From positions 1 through 64,000 of the forward strand of contig CANGBC010000004.1 of NCBI GenBank assembly GCA_947452005.1: DNA of 64,000 nt, read 5' to 3'. Positions within the stretch are counted from its first letter, which is position 1, and every line of letters begins with the position of its first letter. Below the pieces are notes generated by a model. It did no database searches. It was not told the DNA's origin and saw only the letters and a program-made list of their open reading frames with translations. The translations under genes and the position numbers were made by a program. Origin of the DNA: Beijerinckiaceae bacterium. GTDB taxonomy: Bacteria > Pseudomonadota > Alphaproteobacteria > Rhizobiales > Beijerinckiaceae. This document shows, piece by piece, positions 43,489 through 53,274 of the stretch.

Positions 43489-44433
43489 ATGATGAGCAAA
43501 ACCGATCCTGATCTCGCCAAAATGATCGACGAGATTGCCCAAGAGATGCGCGCGCGCACAGATCGCGGGCGTGTGGCGAGCTATATTCCCGAGCTTGAGA
43601 AAGTTGATCCCGCGCATTTTGGCATGGCGCTGGTCGATCTTGATGGCCAGGTGCATGTGGGCGGCGATGCGGATCTGCCCTTTTCGATCCAGAGCATTTC
43701 CAAAGTGTTCACGCTGACGCTGGCTTTGGGTCGCGTGGGCGATCGCCTGTGGCGCAAGGTCGGGCGCGAGCCGTCTGGCAACAAGTTCAATTCCATCGTG
43801 CAGCTCGAACATGAGCAAGGCGTGCCGCGCAATCCCTTCGTCAACGCTGGCGCCATTGCGGTGACGGATGAGATTCTCTCAGGCCGTCAGCCGCGCGAAA
43901 CTTTGGGCGAGATTTTGCGCTTCCTGCAATTTCTGGCCGATGACGAGACGATCTATATTGATCACGAAGTGGCGGCGTCCGAAAAGCGCACGGGCTTTCG
44001 CAATGCCGCTTTGACCAATTATATGAAAAGTTTCGGCGTCATCGAAAACCCGGTTGAATATACGCTGGGCGTCTATTTCCATCACTGCGCGATTGCTATG
44101 TCGTGTCGGCAATTGGCCAATGCGGGGTTGTTTCTGGCGAGCGATGGCCGCCATCCGGTGCGCGGACATTCCGTGGTCTCGTCTGAACGCGCGCGGCGTA
44201 TCAATGCGCTGATGATGACGTGCGGCCATTATGATGGCTCGGGCGAATTTGCCTATCGTGTCGGCCTGCCCGGCAAGAGCGGTGTGGGCGGCGGCATTCT
44301 GGCGATTGCGCCAGGGCGCGCATCCATTGCGGTCTGGGCGCCGGGACTGGATGAGACCGGCAATTCGCATCTGGGCCGCGTTGCGCTGGAAGAATTGGCC
44401 AAGCGCACGGGCTGGTCGGTTTTTGGCCGTTAA
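43489..44433 (+). CDS. glsA: Glutaminase
   Basis: 314 residues, the normal size for a GlsA/YbaS-type glutaminase (glutamine to glutamate plus ammonia). The serine-lysine catalytic motif is in [15 protein letters not shown], with Asn/Glu/Tyr substrate contacts in [14 protein letters not shown] and [20 protein letters not shown]. Two ATGs in tandem at 43489 and 43492 follow GAGGGC; either could start. The 3' end overlaps the convergent MFS gene by four bases. Confidence 0.93.
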   Translation: MMSKTDPDLAKMIDEIAQEMRARTDRGRVASYIPELEKVDPAHFGMALVDLDGQVHVGGDADLPFSIQSISKVFTLTLALGRVGDRLWRKVGREPSGNKFNSIVQLEHEQGVPRNPFVNAGAIAVTDEILSGRQPRETLGEILRFLQFLADDETIYIDHEVAASEKRTGFRNAALTNYMKSFGVIENPVEYTLGVYFHHCAIAMSCRQLANAGLFLASDGRHPVRGHSVVSSERARRINALMMTCGHYDGSGEFAYRVGLPGKSGVGGGILAIAPGRASIAVWAPGLDETGNSHLGRVALEELAKRTGWSVFGR

Positions 44434-45653
44434 ATCCGGTCGAGTTCAAATTTCGCCACGCTGATGGCCAGCCATGCGCAGCCAGCGAGCAACAAAGCAC
44501 CGATGACATAAAAGCCATTGGCCAGACCAAACCATTGCACCACATAGCCCATGACAATGGGCGTGACGATGGAGGCCAAGCGATTGTTGGTGACGCGAAG
44601 TCCCACAATCGAGCCTTGCACATCACGTGGAACAGCGCGCGCCTGCAGCGCAAACATCATCGGCTGCACGATGCCTTCCGAGAGGCGACGCACAGCATGA
44701 GCGGCAGCCAGCAGAACGAACATTGAGCCCAGCAGTGGCGTGAGCGAGAGCAGCAGAATTGAGCTGGCGGTAAAGCCAATCATCATCCAGGCCATCGACA
44801 GGCGGTTGAAGTAGCGCACCATCAGAGAGCCGAGCCCGTTGAAAATTTCGGCAAAGGAAAACAGCGAGCCAATCATGGTGCCGGTGTAGCCCAGCTCTTT
44901 CAGATAGACGATCAGAAACGAGCCTTCGGCTGCATTGGTGGCGTGGCGGGTGAAGGAAATGGCGAGTGTAAAGGCCACAGCTGGAATGACAGCCAGTTTG
45001 AACGAGCCCGTATAATCAGACAGTTTTGGCAGAATATCGCGCCATGACACTTTGCCGACCACGCTTTCTGCTTTTTGCGGGTTTTCAATCCGCGACACAG
45101 AAAAGAACATGCAGGCGGACCAGGCGGTGATGCCCAAAAAGGCAATGCGCGGGCCGGTGAGATCCCATAACAGGCCCATCAAAAGGGGCGCGAAAATCGT
45201 GCCGATGCGCGAGTAGAACGAAAATGTGCCGATGCGGCCAGGGTCGCCACCCGTCACCAGCGCGATCATTGTCTGTGCGCCGATCCAGGTCATGTTGCTG
45301 GCAAAGCCAATGAGCATTTGCAGGATGATCATCAACGGCAGCCACGGCAGCAGCGGATAGACGGCTGCGAGCAAGCCCGTCATGGCGGTGAAGAACAGCA
45401 TGACACGGCGTGTGCCCAGCCGATCCATCAGCGCGCCGCCGTGAATGGCGAGAAAGAATGTGAGGGCCGATCGTGCGCCCACCAGAATGCCGATTTCGGC
45501 GGGCTCCGCGCCTTGCAGCACGGCCCAGAGTGGCACGATGAAGGTGAGCAGTTCCGACTGGCCCATGCTGAACAGGCCGGCGGCATAGGTGGCTGGCAGG
45601 CTGGAGAGGTGCGGTGCCGGCGTGCCGGTCTGTTCGTCTTGCCTCTGAGCCAA
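44430..45653 (-). CDS. MFS transporter
   Basis: 407 residues and about twelve membrane segments, with [16 protein letters not shown] as the MFS loop 2-3 motif. I place the start at a TTG (45653) eight bases after AAGGAAGG; the longer frame upstream is not similar to a transporter and the first internal ATG falls inside TM1. It could be a drug or metabolite exporter. There is no operon partner. The gene at 45746 is divergent, leaving about 90 bp for both promoters. Confidence 0.83.
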   Translation of the reverse strand: MAQRQDEQTGTPAPHLSSLPATYAAGLFSMGQSELLTFIVPLWAVLQGAEPAEIGILVGARSALTFFLAIHGGALMDRLGTRRVMLFFTAMTGLLAAVYPLLPWLPLMIILQMLIGFASNMTWIGAQTMIALVTGGDPGRIGTFSFYSRIGTIFAPLLMGLLWDLTGPRIAFLGITAWSACMFFSVSRIENPQKAESVVGKVSWRDILPKLSDYTGSFKLAVIPAVAFTLAISFTRHATNAAEGSFLIVYLKELGYTGTMIGSLFSFAEIFNGLGSLMVRYFNRLSMAWMMIGFTASSILLLSLTPLLGSMFVLLAAAHAVRRLSEGIVQPMMFALQARAVPRDVQGSIVGLRVTNNRLASIVTPIVMGYVVQWFGLANGFYVIGALLLAGCAWLAISVAKFELDRI

Positions 45654-45745
45654 CGCAGTGACCTTCCTTGTTCTGATTGTTCTGTCCGCTCTAGAGCATG
45701 GCCAATCGACTTGGCAAGGGGTAGGGCGCGACATTACTCTGGGTG

Positions 45746-47404
45746 ATGATGAAACGCCTCGTCTTTGCTCTTGTCTGTGCTTGGATCTGCGTGCCTGCAA
45801 ATGCAGACACGTGGCTTTTGCACAATGGCACCATCACCACGCAGGATGCAGCGGGCGAGGTTTCGGCGCTGCTGGTCGAGGGCGAGACCATTATCGGTGT
45901 GGGCGAGGCGCAGGCGCTGCGTGCGCAAGCCAAGGGAGCTGCGCGCGAGATTGATCTGCAAGGTCGGCGCGTCATTCCGGGGCTGATTGATTCTCACATT
46001 CACGCCATTCGCGCAGGCCTCACCTTTGCGCAGGAAGTTGACTGGGCGGATGTCCCCAATCTGACAGAGGCCTTGGCGCGCATCAGCGATGTCGCGGCGC
46101 GCCGCCCAGATGATGCATGGATCGTTGTGCCCGGTGGCTGGAACGCGCAGCAATTTGACGAGAAGCGCGCACCAACACGCGCCGAGATTGAAGCGGCGGC
46201 ACCGGGGCGTCCCGTCTATGTGCAAATGTCTTATGCGGGTGTGCTGATGTCGGCGCGCGGTCTGACTTTGCTGGGTCTCTCGCGCGATGAAGATCTGCCC
46301 GGTGCGGCGCGTTTCGAGCGTGATCCGCAAGGCCAGATGACCGGCTGGATTTTGGGCGATCTCCCCGCCATTGTGGACTTATATGAGCGGCTGCCAAAAC
46401 CCTCTCTGCAAGAAGCCAAACGTGGCACGCAGGCGTTTTTCCGTGCGCTCAATCGCTTGGGTGTGACAGGCGTGTCTGATCCGGGCGGGCATAATCTGAG
46501 CCTGCATCAATATGCAGCCGTGCAAGAGCTGGCAGGCGAGGGCGCTTTATCTGTGCGTGTGCGCGCGTCCCTTTGTGCGCCGCGTGCCGGGCAGGAATTG
46601 GCCGATTTCCAGATGCTCGCCAAATACAGCCCGATGTTTGCAGGCGACGATTTTTTTCGTTTCAACGGCATTGGCGAATGCGTGACATGGGGCCTTTATA
46701 ATAACGACACGCCAAGCGCCGAACAGCTGACGGAATTTGAAGAGGTCGCGCTTTGGGCGGCACGCGCCGGGCTGGGTCTGACGATCCATTGGAACAATGA
46801 AGCCTCGATCCATCATCTGCTGGATGCTTTCGCACATGTGCGCGCGCAGGTGGATTATGCGCCTTTGCGCTGGTCGATTGCCCATGTGCATGATGCACGC
46901 CCGCAAACGCTCGCGCGGATGAAAGAGCTGCAGCTTGGCTGGCTCGTGCAAAACAGATTGTATTTTGCAGCGCCCGCTTTTCTGGCGCGCTATGAGGCTG
47001 AGCGTCTCAGCGCCTTGCCGCCCCTCAAAGAGGCCTTGGCGCTGGGCTTGCCGGTGGGCGGTGGCACAGATGCGGATCGCGTCATGTCCTACAACCCGTT
47101 TGTTGCGCTGCGCTGGATGCTGGATGGGCGCACCATTGCCGGGCAGGCGACGCGGGAGGCGGCGCAAATTCCGACCCGTGAAGAGGCGCTGCGCATCTGG
47201 ACGCAAGGCTCCGCCTGGTTCTCCCATGAGGATGCGCGCCGGGGTGTGCTCAAAATCGGGGCCTTGGCCGATCTCGCCGTTTTGTCGGAGGATTATTTTG
47301 CCCTGCCGGTGGAAGATCTGGCGCGCATCCGCGCCGATCTGACCATGGTGGGTGGGCGCATTGTCCATGCCGCGGGTGATTTTGCCCCGCTCGCCTCACA
47401 ATAG
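45746..47404 (+). CDS. Exported amidohydrolase family 3 (YtcJ-like) protein
   Basis: About 552 residues. A signal peptide (RLVFALVCAWICVPANA) precedes a complete amidohydrolase-3 barrel. Metal His pair is in VIPGLIDSHIHAIRAG, further ligands lie in LTIHWNNEAS and SIAHVHDARPQ, and the C-terminal composite domain is re-entered at LKIGALADLAVL. YtcJ-like enzymes cleave amide or carbamate bonds of unknown natural substrates. The start may be GTG 45743 or ATG 45746 or 45749. It is followed by three small membrane or secreted proteins. Confidence 0.85.
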   Translation: MMKRLVFALVCAWICVPANADTWLLHNGTITTQDAAGEVSALLVEGETIIGVGEAQALRAQAKGAAREIDLQGRRVIPGLIDSHIHAIRAGLTFAQEVDWADVPNLTEALARISDVAARRPDDAWIVVPGGWNAQQFDEKRAPTRAEIEAAAPGRPVYVQMSYAGVLMSARGLTLLGLSRDEDLPGAARFERDPQGQMTGWILGDLPAIVDLYERLPKPSLQEAKRGTQAFFRALNRLGVTGVSDPGGHNLSLHQYAAVQELAGEGALSVRVRASLCAPRAGQELADFQMLAKYSPMFAGDDFFRFNGIGECVTWGLYNNDTPSAEQLTEFEEVALWAARAGLGLTIHWNNEASIHHLLDAFAHVRAQVDYAPLRWSIAHVHDARPQTLARMKELQLGWLVQNRLYFAAPAFLARYEAERLSALPPLKEALALGLPVGGGTDADRVMSYNPFVALRWMLDGRTIAGQATREAAQIPTREEALRIWTQGSAWFSHEDARRGVLKIGALADLAVLSEDYFALPVEDLARIRADLTMVGGRIVHAAGDFAPLASQ

Positions 47405-47484
47405 AGCGAGCGCTCTGGACGGGGGCAGCGTTCTGGGCCAGATTTGCCCCCAAGAAAGCGGCCAACAGCTTTCGGGAGGGGGAG

Positions 47485-47943
47485 ATGAACGTTTTTCTAT
47501 TGATCCTGCACGGGCTGTGCGCCGTGGCTCTTCTGGGGGCTATTTCGCATCAGACGGTGTCGGCCTGGTGGCCAGCGCGCAAGGCCATGGGCTTTGGCCC
47601 GAGCTTTCGCGCGGTTCAAGGCGCCAAATTCACCAAAGCCATTGTGATCCTTTTCCTCATCACCTTCGTTCTGGGGGCCATCATCTATCCGCCCTATCGC
47701 CTGCATGGGCGCACCTATCTTGAGACCATGCGCATGTGGACGGTGAATGGCTCTTTTGAATTGAAGGAGCAGTTTCTCGCGCTGAGCCTTGGCATGTTGC
47801 CCTTCTATTGGCACGTCTGGCGGCAGCCGCTGGATGAAGCGCTGACCTTGGCGCGCAAAATGTCGAGCGCCCTGATTTTCTTCGCCGTCTGGTTCGGCTT
47901 TATCACGGGCCATGTCGTCAACAATGTGCGGGGGATTTTCTGA
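47485..47943 (+). CDS. Small integral membrane protein of unknown function
   Basis: 152 residues with about four membrane segments (hydrophobic stretches near residues 3-25, 50-70, 92-110 and 128-150). His and Trp lie at membrane edges (HGLCAVALLGAISHQTVSAW and MLPFYWHVWRQP), which could hold a cofactor such as heme. I do not recognise the family. It is separated by one base from the next membrane protein gene, so they probably form a complex. Confidence 0.75.
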   Translation: MNVFLLILHGLCAVALLGAISHQTVSAWWPARKAMGFGPSFRAVQGAKFTKAIVILFLITFVLGAIIYPPYRLHGRTYLETMRMWTVNGSFELKEQFLALSLGMLPFYWHVWRQPLDEALTLARKMSSALIFFAVWFGFITGHVVNNVRGIF

Positions 47944-47944
47944 C

Positions 47945-48265
47945 ATGCTCAGCGCAAGACTGACACCGATTTTCTCTGCTGCTTTCGCGATTGCTTATGT
48001 CATCGCGGAGCAGAATAATTTTGCGCTCTTCACCTATCATCCGCGCATTGATGAATGGGGTTTCTTGACGCAGGCCCCGCGCAACGGGCCGGGCATGTAT
48101 TGGTATGGGTGGTTGGGTACGTCCATTGTTGCTGCGGGTGCGGTAACGGCGGCCTCCATCCCCTTCGTGCGCACGCGCTCCGTGCCCGTGGTGATCGGCT
48201 GGGCTGTGCCGCTCGTCATCATGGTGCTGTTTGTCTATTTGCTGCGCGCTTTCTTCTTCCGCTGA
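47945..48265 (+). CDS. Small membrane protein of unknown function, partner of the preceding gene
   Basis: 106 residues with three likely membrane segments, an aromatic-rich external loop (GPGMYWYGWLGTS) and a C-terminal YLLRAFFFR. It begins at ATG 47945 next to the upstream TGA, so it is coupled. Function unknown. Confidence 0.72.
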   Translation: MLSARLTPIFSAAFAIAYVIAEQNNFALFTYHPRIDEWGFLTQAPRNGPGMYWYGWLGTSIVAAGAVTAASIPFVRTRSVPVVIGWAVPLVIMVLFVYLLRAFFFR

Positions 48266-48278
48266 AAGGCTTGGGTCC

Positions 48279-48659
48279 ATGTTCAAGAAACACGCTTGTT
48301 TCGGGCTTCTTTTGATCAGCCTGGCTGCGCCAGCTTATGCCGGTGGCGATGATGTCGAGCCAGGTCTGGGCGACCCTGCTGATGGCCCGCCTTTCTTTGG
48401 CGAAGCGCTCAACATCAAGGCGCGCAAGCCGATGGCGGATGTTCTGGTGCGGGCCGAGTTTGGCAAAGGTCAGGCGATTCTGGCGCGTACCGATGCTGAG
48501 GGGAAATTCCGCTTTGGCGCTTTTGGCCGCACGGTCGATCCCAATTCGATTCAATTCACCTGCAGCATAAAAGGCTTCAAGCCGGTGGATCTGATCCGCC
48601 GGCCTGGCCCTCGCGATGAATCGCCGATTGAATTGCAGTGTTTGCTTGAGCCGGAGTGA
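48279..48659 (+). CDS. Secreted carboxypeptidase-regulatory-like domain protein
   Basis: 126 residues with a signal peptide ending PAYA. The rest looks like one small beta-sandwich of the CarboxypepD_reg/CNA-B type: KARKPMADVLVRAEF, then RTDAEGKFRFGAFGRTVDP. Such domains act in protein-surface or cofactor binding. It is the last gene of the 47.4-48.7 kb membrane set. Its stop abuts the convergent VOC gene with no gap. Confidence 0.72.
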   Translation: MFKKHACFGLLLISLAAPAYAGGDDVEPGLGDPADGPPFFGEALNIKARKPMADVLVRAEFGKGQAILARTDAEGKFRFGAFGRTVDPNSIQFTCSIKGFKPVDLIRRPGPRDESPIELQCLLEPE

Positions 48660-49052
48660 TTATTCCGGAACGGGCGCGCCTTGCAGATCCATGATCTCGA
48701 TGACATTGCGATCGGGATCGTGGAAATAAGCGCTGCGGCCGCGGAATGTGCCGTGCTCGCGGTCTTCTTCCTTGAAGACGCGGATGTTCTTTTCAGCGAG
48801 AAATTTCTTCATCTGGTCGTAGCGCTCGCCGCGATAGATGAAGGCTGTGTGGATGTCGTGCTTGTCACCGGGGTTCACATCAATCGGATTTTCCGAATAG
48901 GTGAGCACGAAATAGACGTCCTCGCAGCGCATGAACACCATATGGCTGTTCCGGCGCACTTTGGTGAGCCCCAGAATGCCCGTGTAGAAGGCTTCCGACC
49001 GGTCAAGATCTTTGACGGGAATGGCGAAGTGGAGAACGGCTTCAGCTTTCAT
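48660..49052 (-). CDS. VOC/glyoxalase-fold single-domain protein
   Basis: 130 residues, a single vicinal-oxygen-chelate module. Metal-ligand positions are visible in LHFAIPVKDL (His), HDIHTAFIYRG (His) and DPDRNVIEIMDL (Glu). It could be a lyase, a fosfomycin-resistance-type transferase or an extradiol dioxygenase half; the sequence does not choose. The start follows a GGGGCGAGAC region. No operon partner. Confidence 0.8.
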   Translation of the reverse strand: MKAEAVLHFAIPVKDLDRSEAFYTGILGLTKVRRNSHMVFMRCEDVYFVLTYSENPIDVNPGDKHDIHTAFIYRGERYDQMKKFLAEKNIRVFKEEDREHGTFRGRSAYFHDPDRNVIEIMDLQGAPVPE

Positions 49053-49176
49053 GGTGTCTCGCCCCAGTTTGTTGTTTTGCCGAGAGGTTAGGATGCAAGC
49101 TGCGGGTTGGCAAGCGGGCCGCTGATTGCTACCTTCTTCTCAAAGGTCCACCAGTGGCCTCAGGGGAGATAAGAAA

Positions 49177-50220
49177 ATGAAGCGTGCCTTCCACCGGGCC
49201 CTGGTCTCGACATCCGCGATCCTGCTCGCCGCCACGGCCTCTCTGTCGGCGGCCCGGGCTGATGCCATTGAGGATTTTTACAAGGGCAAAACGCTGAGCC
49301 TCGTTGTCTCCTCCTCCACGGGTGGTGGCTATGACACGCTGGCGCGCCTGCTGACACGCTTCCTCACGCGCCATCTCCCCGGACAGCCCAATATTGTGGT
49401 GCGCAACATGCCGGGCGCTGGCGGCATTGTCGCCACCAATCATCTCTACACTTTGGCGCCCAAGGACGGCACCGTGATTGGCGCTGTGCAGAACAACACG
49501 CCTTTCGAGCCGCTGTTTGGCACCAAGGAAGCGCAATATGATCCCACCAAATTCAACTGGCTGGGTTCGCCCTCCGTTGAGACCAGCATTCTGACAGTCT
49601 GGCACACATCCCCCGTCAGCACGCTTGCAGAAGCGCAAAAGAAAGAGCTGACCATGGGCTCATCGGGCGCCAATTCGACGCCGAGCTTTTATGGCCGCCT
49701 GCTCAATGAAACATTGGGCACCAAGCTCAAGCTGATCGTTGGTTATCCGGGCCAGAATGACGCGCTGCTGGCGATGGAGCGCGGCGAGCTCGATGGTTAT
49801 CCGAGCGTCTTCTACAATTCCCTTGTCTCCACGCGCCCGACTTGGCTGCCGGAAAAGAAGGTCAAGCTGATCGTGCAATATGGTGCCGAAAAGCTGCCGC
49901 AATTGCCCGACGTGCCGTTCGTTCTTGATCTTGTGAAGAATGAGGAAGATCGCCAGCTGTGGCGCGCGGCCGTTGGCCCGATTGCCACGGGTCGTCCCTA
50001 TTTGCTGCCGCCGGGCGTGCCTGCCGATCGCGTGATCGCCATGCGCAAAGCCTTTTGGGATGCGATCAACGACAAGGAATTCCTGAGCGAACAGGCCAAG
50101 GCCAATCTGGGTGCGGATACGCCGCGCACGGGTGAGCAAATTCAGGATATTATCGTGACGTCTTATCGTTCGCCGCCAGCCGTGGTTGAGCGCTTGAAGA
50201 AGCTCCAGCAGAGCCAATAA
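49177..50220 (+). CDS. TctC/Bug-type receptor, FYKGKT subtype (9 of 9)
   Basis: 347 residues from ATG 49177 after GGGGAGAT. The signal peptide ends ARADA; the mature start is IEDFYKGKTLSLVVSSSTGG, then YDTLARLLTRFLTRHLPGQP and NMPGAGGIVATNHLY. Followed 11 bp later by a group D flavin monooxygenase-like gene, so receptor and oxygenase are a unit that suggests an aromatic acid ligand. Confidence 0.9.
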   Translation: MKRAFHRALVSTSAILLAATASLSAARADAIEDFYKGKTLSLVVSSSTGGGYDTLARLLTRFLTRHLPGQPNIVVRNMPGAGGIVATNHLYTLAPKDGTVIGAVQNNTPFEPLFGTKEAQYDPTKFNWLGSPSVETSILTVWHTSPVSTLAEAQKKELTMGSSGANSTPSFYGRLLNETLGTKLKLIVGYPGQNDALLAMERGELDGYPSVFYNSLVSTRPTWLPEKKVKLIVQYGAEKLPQLPDVPFVLDLVKNEEDRQLWRAAVGPIATGRPYLLPPGVPADRVIAMRKAFWDAINDKEFLSEQAKANLGADTPRTGEQIQDIIVTSYRSPPAVVERLKKLQQSQ

Positions 50221-50231
50221 GGGGACAGAAC

Positions 50232-51407
50232 ATGCTCGACAAGAACAAGGCGCTGAGCGCCACCCCCGCAGAGATGATTGCACGTGCTGAAGCGATGGTG
50301 CCGGTTCTGGCCTCTCGCGCCTCACAGGCCGAGTCGCTGCGTCGTTGCCCGGATGAAACCATTGCTGATTATGTGGCGTCCGGCCTGCTGCGCGTATGCC
50401 AGCCGGTGCTGTATGGCGGTTATGAAATGGGTTATGACGTGCTGTGCACGATCATCCAGACTTTGGCGCGCGGCTGCGCCTCGCAGGCCTGGACCTATAT
50501 GGTGCTGGCCGACAATCCGCTCAAACTGGCGACCTTCTCCAAGCAAGCGCAGGATGATGTCTGGGGCAAGGATGATACGCAGCGCGTCGGCGTGGCTGTG
50601 GCAGCGGTTGGCAAAGGCACGCGCGCTGAAGGCGGCATCACCTGGGAAGGCCTGCATGGCTTCTCGAGTGGCATCGACCATGCCCATTGGCTGATCTGCG
50701 GCGGCTCGATCACCGAAGCTGATGGCTCCAAGACCGGTTGCATGGTTTTGATCCCCAAAACCGATGTCACAGTGATCGACGATTGGAAAGTCGTTGGCCT
50801 GGCGGGCACAGGCTCGAAGAGCTTCAAGGTTGATGGCGCGTTCATTCCAGATCACCGCATCATCATGAAAAAAGATTATGACGCCGGCACTACGCCTGGC
50901 GCTGAAATGCACCATTCGGCGGTGTTTCGCATGCCGCGCGGTGGTGTCTCGGCGGCCAGCTATACAGCGGCGGCCCTTGGGTCTGCGCAGGCTTTGCTCA
51001 AGACCTATTATGAATATACCGCGCCGCGTAAATCACGCGGCAAGGCTATGGCGGATGAGCCCGGCACGCAAATGCTGATTGGTCTGGCCTCTGCCGAGCT
51101 GGAAGCAGCTGACCGCATGTATATGGGCGTGTTGCGCGAGACGATGGAAGTGCTCGAGCGTGGCGACAAAGTCTCGAAAGAGATGCAGGTGCAAGGTAAG
51201 CGCAATTGCTGCTATGCCGCGCAACTTGCCATGCAGGCCGCGCAGAAAATCTTCAATGCAGCAGGTGGGCGTGCACTGTTTCTGGATAGCCCCATGCAGC
51301 GCCAGTTCCGCGATTGTTTTGCCGCCTCCGCGCATCACTCGCTGTCGTGGGATTCCGCTGCGATGGAATATGGCAAGTACCAGCTTCAGGCGCATCAGAA
51401 GCACTAA
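50232..51407 (+). CDS. Acyl-CoA-dehydrogenase-fold flavin monooxygenase (HsaA/HpaB-like)
   Basis: 391 residues of the acyl-CoA dehydrogenase fold: a helical N-terminal domain, a beta domain around GLHGFSSGIDHAHWLICGG and a C-terminal helical bundle. The segment AGTGSKSFKVDGAFIPDHRI matches the SKDVVVxDVFVP motif of group D monooxygenases such as HsaA. These two-component enzymes hydroxylate aromatic rings using reduced flavin from a separate reductase, which is not encoded nearby. The catalytic Glu of true acyl-CoA dehydrogenases is not apparent. Confidence 0.83.
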   Translation: MLDKNKALSATPAEMIARAEAMVPVLASRASQAESLRRCPDETIADYVASGLLRVCQPVLYGGYEMGYDVLCTIIQTLARGCASQAWTYMVLADNPLKLATFSKQAQDDVWGKDDTQRVGVAVAAVGKGTRAEGGITWEGLHGFSSGIDHAHWLICGGSITEADGSKTGCMVLIPKTDVTVIDDWKVVGLAGTGSKSFKVDGAFIPDHRIIMKKDYDAGTTPGAEMHHSAVFRMPRGGVSAASYTAAALGSAQALLKTYYEYTAPRKSRGKAMADEPGTQMLIGLASAELEAADRMYMGVLRETMEVLERGDKVSKEMQVQGKRNCCYAAQLAMQAAQKIFNAAGGRALFLDSPMQRQFRDCFAASAHHSLSWDSAAMEYGKYQLQAHQKH

Positions 51408-51416
51408 AGCAAAAGC

Positions 51417-51443
51417 GCGGGCGCGAGATTATATCGCGCCCGC
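51417..51443 (-). terminator. Hairpin terminator between convergent genes
   Basis: A perfect ten-pair stem GCGGGCGCGA/TCGCGCCCGC (51417-51426 with 51434-51443) with loop GATTATA. The stop codon of chrA lies in the loop. On the minus strand a short CTTTTG run follows; on the plus strand the T-run is missing. Most likely it ends chrA. Confidence 0.55.
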
Positions 51444-52769
51444 AAGCCACGCCGCGATGCCTGCGGCAGACGTTGCAGCCAAAACCTGCAACATGCCGGC
51501 CTTCAGCCGGAAAATCGCCAAAGCCGCACCACAGCTCAAAGCCAGCGCCGCCGGATTGACGGAGGCCAGCACAGGCAGATCCATGCCGTGCCATGTCTGC
51601 GTTTGCGAAAACAGGGTGTGAACGGCAAACCACACAGCCAGATTGAGAATGACGCCGACTACAGCGGCTGTAATGGCGGACAGCGCGCCTGCCAGCGCGC
51701 GGTTGTCGCGCAATTGTTCAATGAAGGGCGCGCCCAGAAAAATCCACAAGAAGCAGGGCGCAAAGGTGACCCATGTTGCGATCAGCCCGCCAATTGTGCC
51801 CGACAGCAAAGGTGATAAAGAGCCCGCGTCGCGGAACGCACCCATGAAGCCCACAAATTGCAACACCATGACGAGGGGCCCCGGCGTGGTTTCGGCCATG
51901 CCAAGACCATCGAGCATTTCGCCAGGCTTCAGCCAGTGAAAATTCTCAACCGCCTGCTGCGCCACATAGGCCAGCACCGCATAAGCGCCACCGAATGTCA
52001 CGACAGCCATTTTTGAGAAGAAGAGCGCGATTTGCGAAAAGATGTGGCCTTCACCCAGCGCCATGATCAGCGCGGCGACAGGTGCGATCCAGAGCATGGC
52101 AGCACAAAGTGCGGCGATGTACGCGCCACGCCGCATCGCTGCGGTTTGTGACATCGTATCATCGAGAAGGCTCGGGTGATCCTGTGACTTCGTGGCGTGA
52201 TGGCCATTCGCGCCGGTGAAGGCTTGATGGTTCATGCGCGCACCCATAAAGCCGATTACCCCTGCGGCCAGAATGATCAACGGGAAGGGCACCTGAAACA
52301 GAAGCAGCGCCAGAAAAGCGCCAGCTGCGAGGCCCTGCATGACGCGGTTTTTCAGCGCGCGTTTGCCAACGCGCACGACAGCCTCGACCACAATGGCGAG
52401 CACGGCAGCCTTCAGGCCAAAAAACAGAGCGGCGACAAAGCCCACGCTCCCAAACAGCGCATAGATATAGCTCAGCGCCATGATTGCGATGATGCCAGGC
52501 AGAATGAACAGGAGCCCGGCTACCAGTCCGCCGCGCACGCCATGCATCAGCCAGCCAATATAAGTGGCCAATTGTTGCGCCTCGGGACCGGGCAGCAACA
52601 TGCAATAATTCAACGCGTGCAAAAATCGCGTCTCGGAAATCCAGCGCTTCTCGTCGACCAGAATGCGATGCATGACGGCAATCTGCCCGGCAGGACCGCC
52701 GAAGGACAGGGCAGCCACACGGACCCAAACGCGCAGCGCTTCACTCCATGAAATGCCGTGATCCTGCAT
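51429..52769 (-). CDS. chrA: Chromate transporter, two-domain ChrA family
   Basis: 446 residues, the length of long-chain CHR proteins that expel chromate. Both halves have the family signature: FGGPAGQIAVMHRILVDEKRW with the PGPEAQQLATYIGW block in the first, and FGGAYAVLAYVAQQAVENF with TTPGPLVMVLQFVGF in the second. About ten to twelve membrane segments. I use ATG 52769; the one at 52787 is upstream and less likely. Some CHR proteins may move sulfate or other oxyanions instead. Confidence 0.9.
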   Translation of the reverse strand: MQDHGISWSEALRVWVRVAALSFGGPAGQIAVMHRILVDEKRWISETRFLHALNYCMLLPGPEAQQLATYIGWLMHGVRGGLVAGLLFILPGIIAIMALSYIYALFGSVGFVAALFFGLKAAVLAIVVEAVVRVGKRALKNRVMQGLAAGAFLALLLFQVPFPLIILAAGVIGFMGARMNHQAFTGANGHHATKSQDHPSLLDDTMSQTAAMRRGAYIAALCAAMLWIAPVAALIMALGEGHIFSQIALFFSKMAVVTFGGAYAVLAYVAQQAVENFHWLKPGEMLDGLGMAETTPGPLVMVLQFVGFMGAFRDAGSLSPLLSGTIGGLIATWVTFAPCFLWIFLGAPFIEQLRDNRALAGALSAITAAVVGVILNLAVWFAVHTLFSQTQTWHGMDLPVLASVNPAALALSCGAALAIFRLKAGMLQVLAATSAAGIAAWLAGAI

Positions 52770-52829
52770 GCCCGCCCCCTGCCTCAAATTGTGCGGCTTA
52801 GAGGCGGGTCTGCGAGGCCAATGTCAATC

Positions 52830-53120
52830 TCACTCGGGTGGTGGCGTGCGGCGGATTTTCTTTTTCCGCACAACATGCCGGCGCGTTGCGGTGCGCCGAA
52901 CGGTCGGCACACCGGTTTCGCGCGCCACGGTCGGGCCGGTTGCGGCCCCCACAACGCCGCCTGCGACAGCGCCCACTGGGCCGCCCACCGCAGCGCCCGC
53001 CAAAGCGCCGACGCCCGCGCCGCCCACGCGTTCTTGCGTGGTGTTGCAGGCAGCCAGTGCCAAGGCCGATCCAGATGCAAAAAGAACAAGCAGGAGTTTT
53101 TTGCTGTTTGCCAATGTCAT
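52830..53120 (-). CDS. Glycine-zipper lipoprotein
   Basis: 96 residues. A lipoprotein signal ends in the lipobox LAAC with Cys 25, so the protein is lipid-anchored. Then comes a Gly/Ala zipper (GGAGVGALAGAAVGGPVGAV, residues 33-52) able to pack in or across a membrane, and an Arg/Lys-rich tail (RRTATRRHVVRKKKIRR). This resembles OsmB/SlyB-like outer membrane lipoproteins. The start at 53120 follows AAAGGAGG. A longer frame exists upstream but only overlaps the divergent gene. Confidence 0.85.
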   Translation of the reverse strand: MTLANSKKLLLVLFASGSALALAACNTTQERVGGAGVGALAGAAVGGPVGAVAGGVVGAATGPTVARETGVPTVRRTATRRHVVRKKKIRRTPPPE

Positions 53121-53274
53121 GGCCGAGCCTCCTTTGCCCCCGTTGCGCAACACGAGTGAAAGGCTCTGGTTCCTCGCACCTGACCGTATGGCGCAAAGAC
53201 CGTGAGCGGAACGCAAGCCCATGACGGGCGTTCGTGTCATCTGAGCTTTGTAACGGGATGGCGAGGAGGATTTC

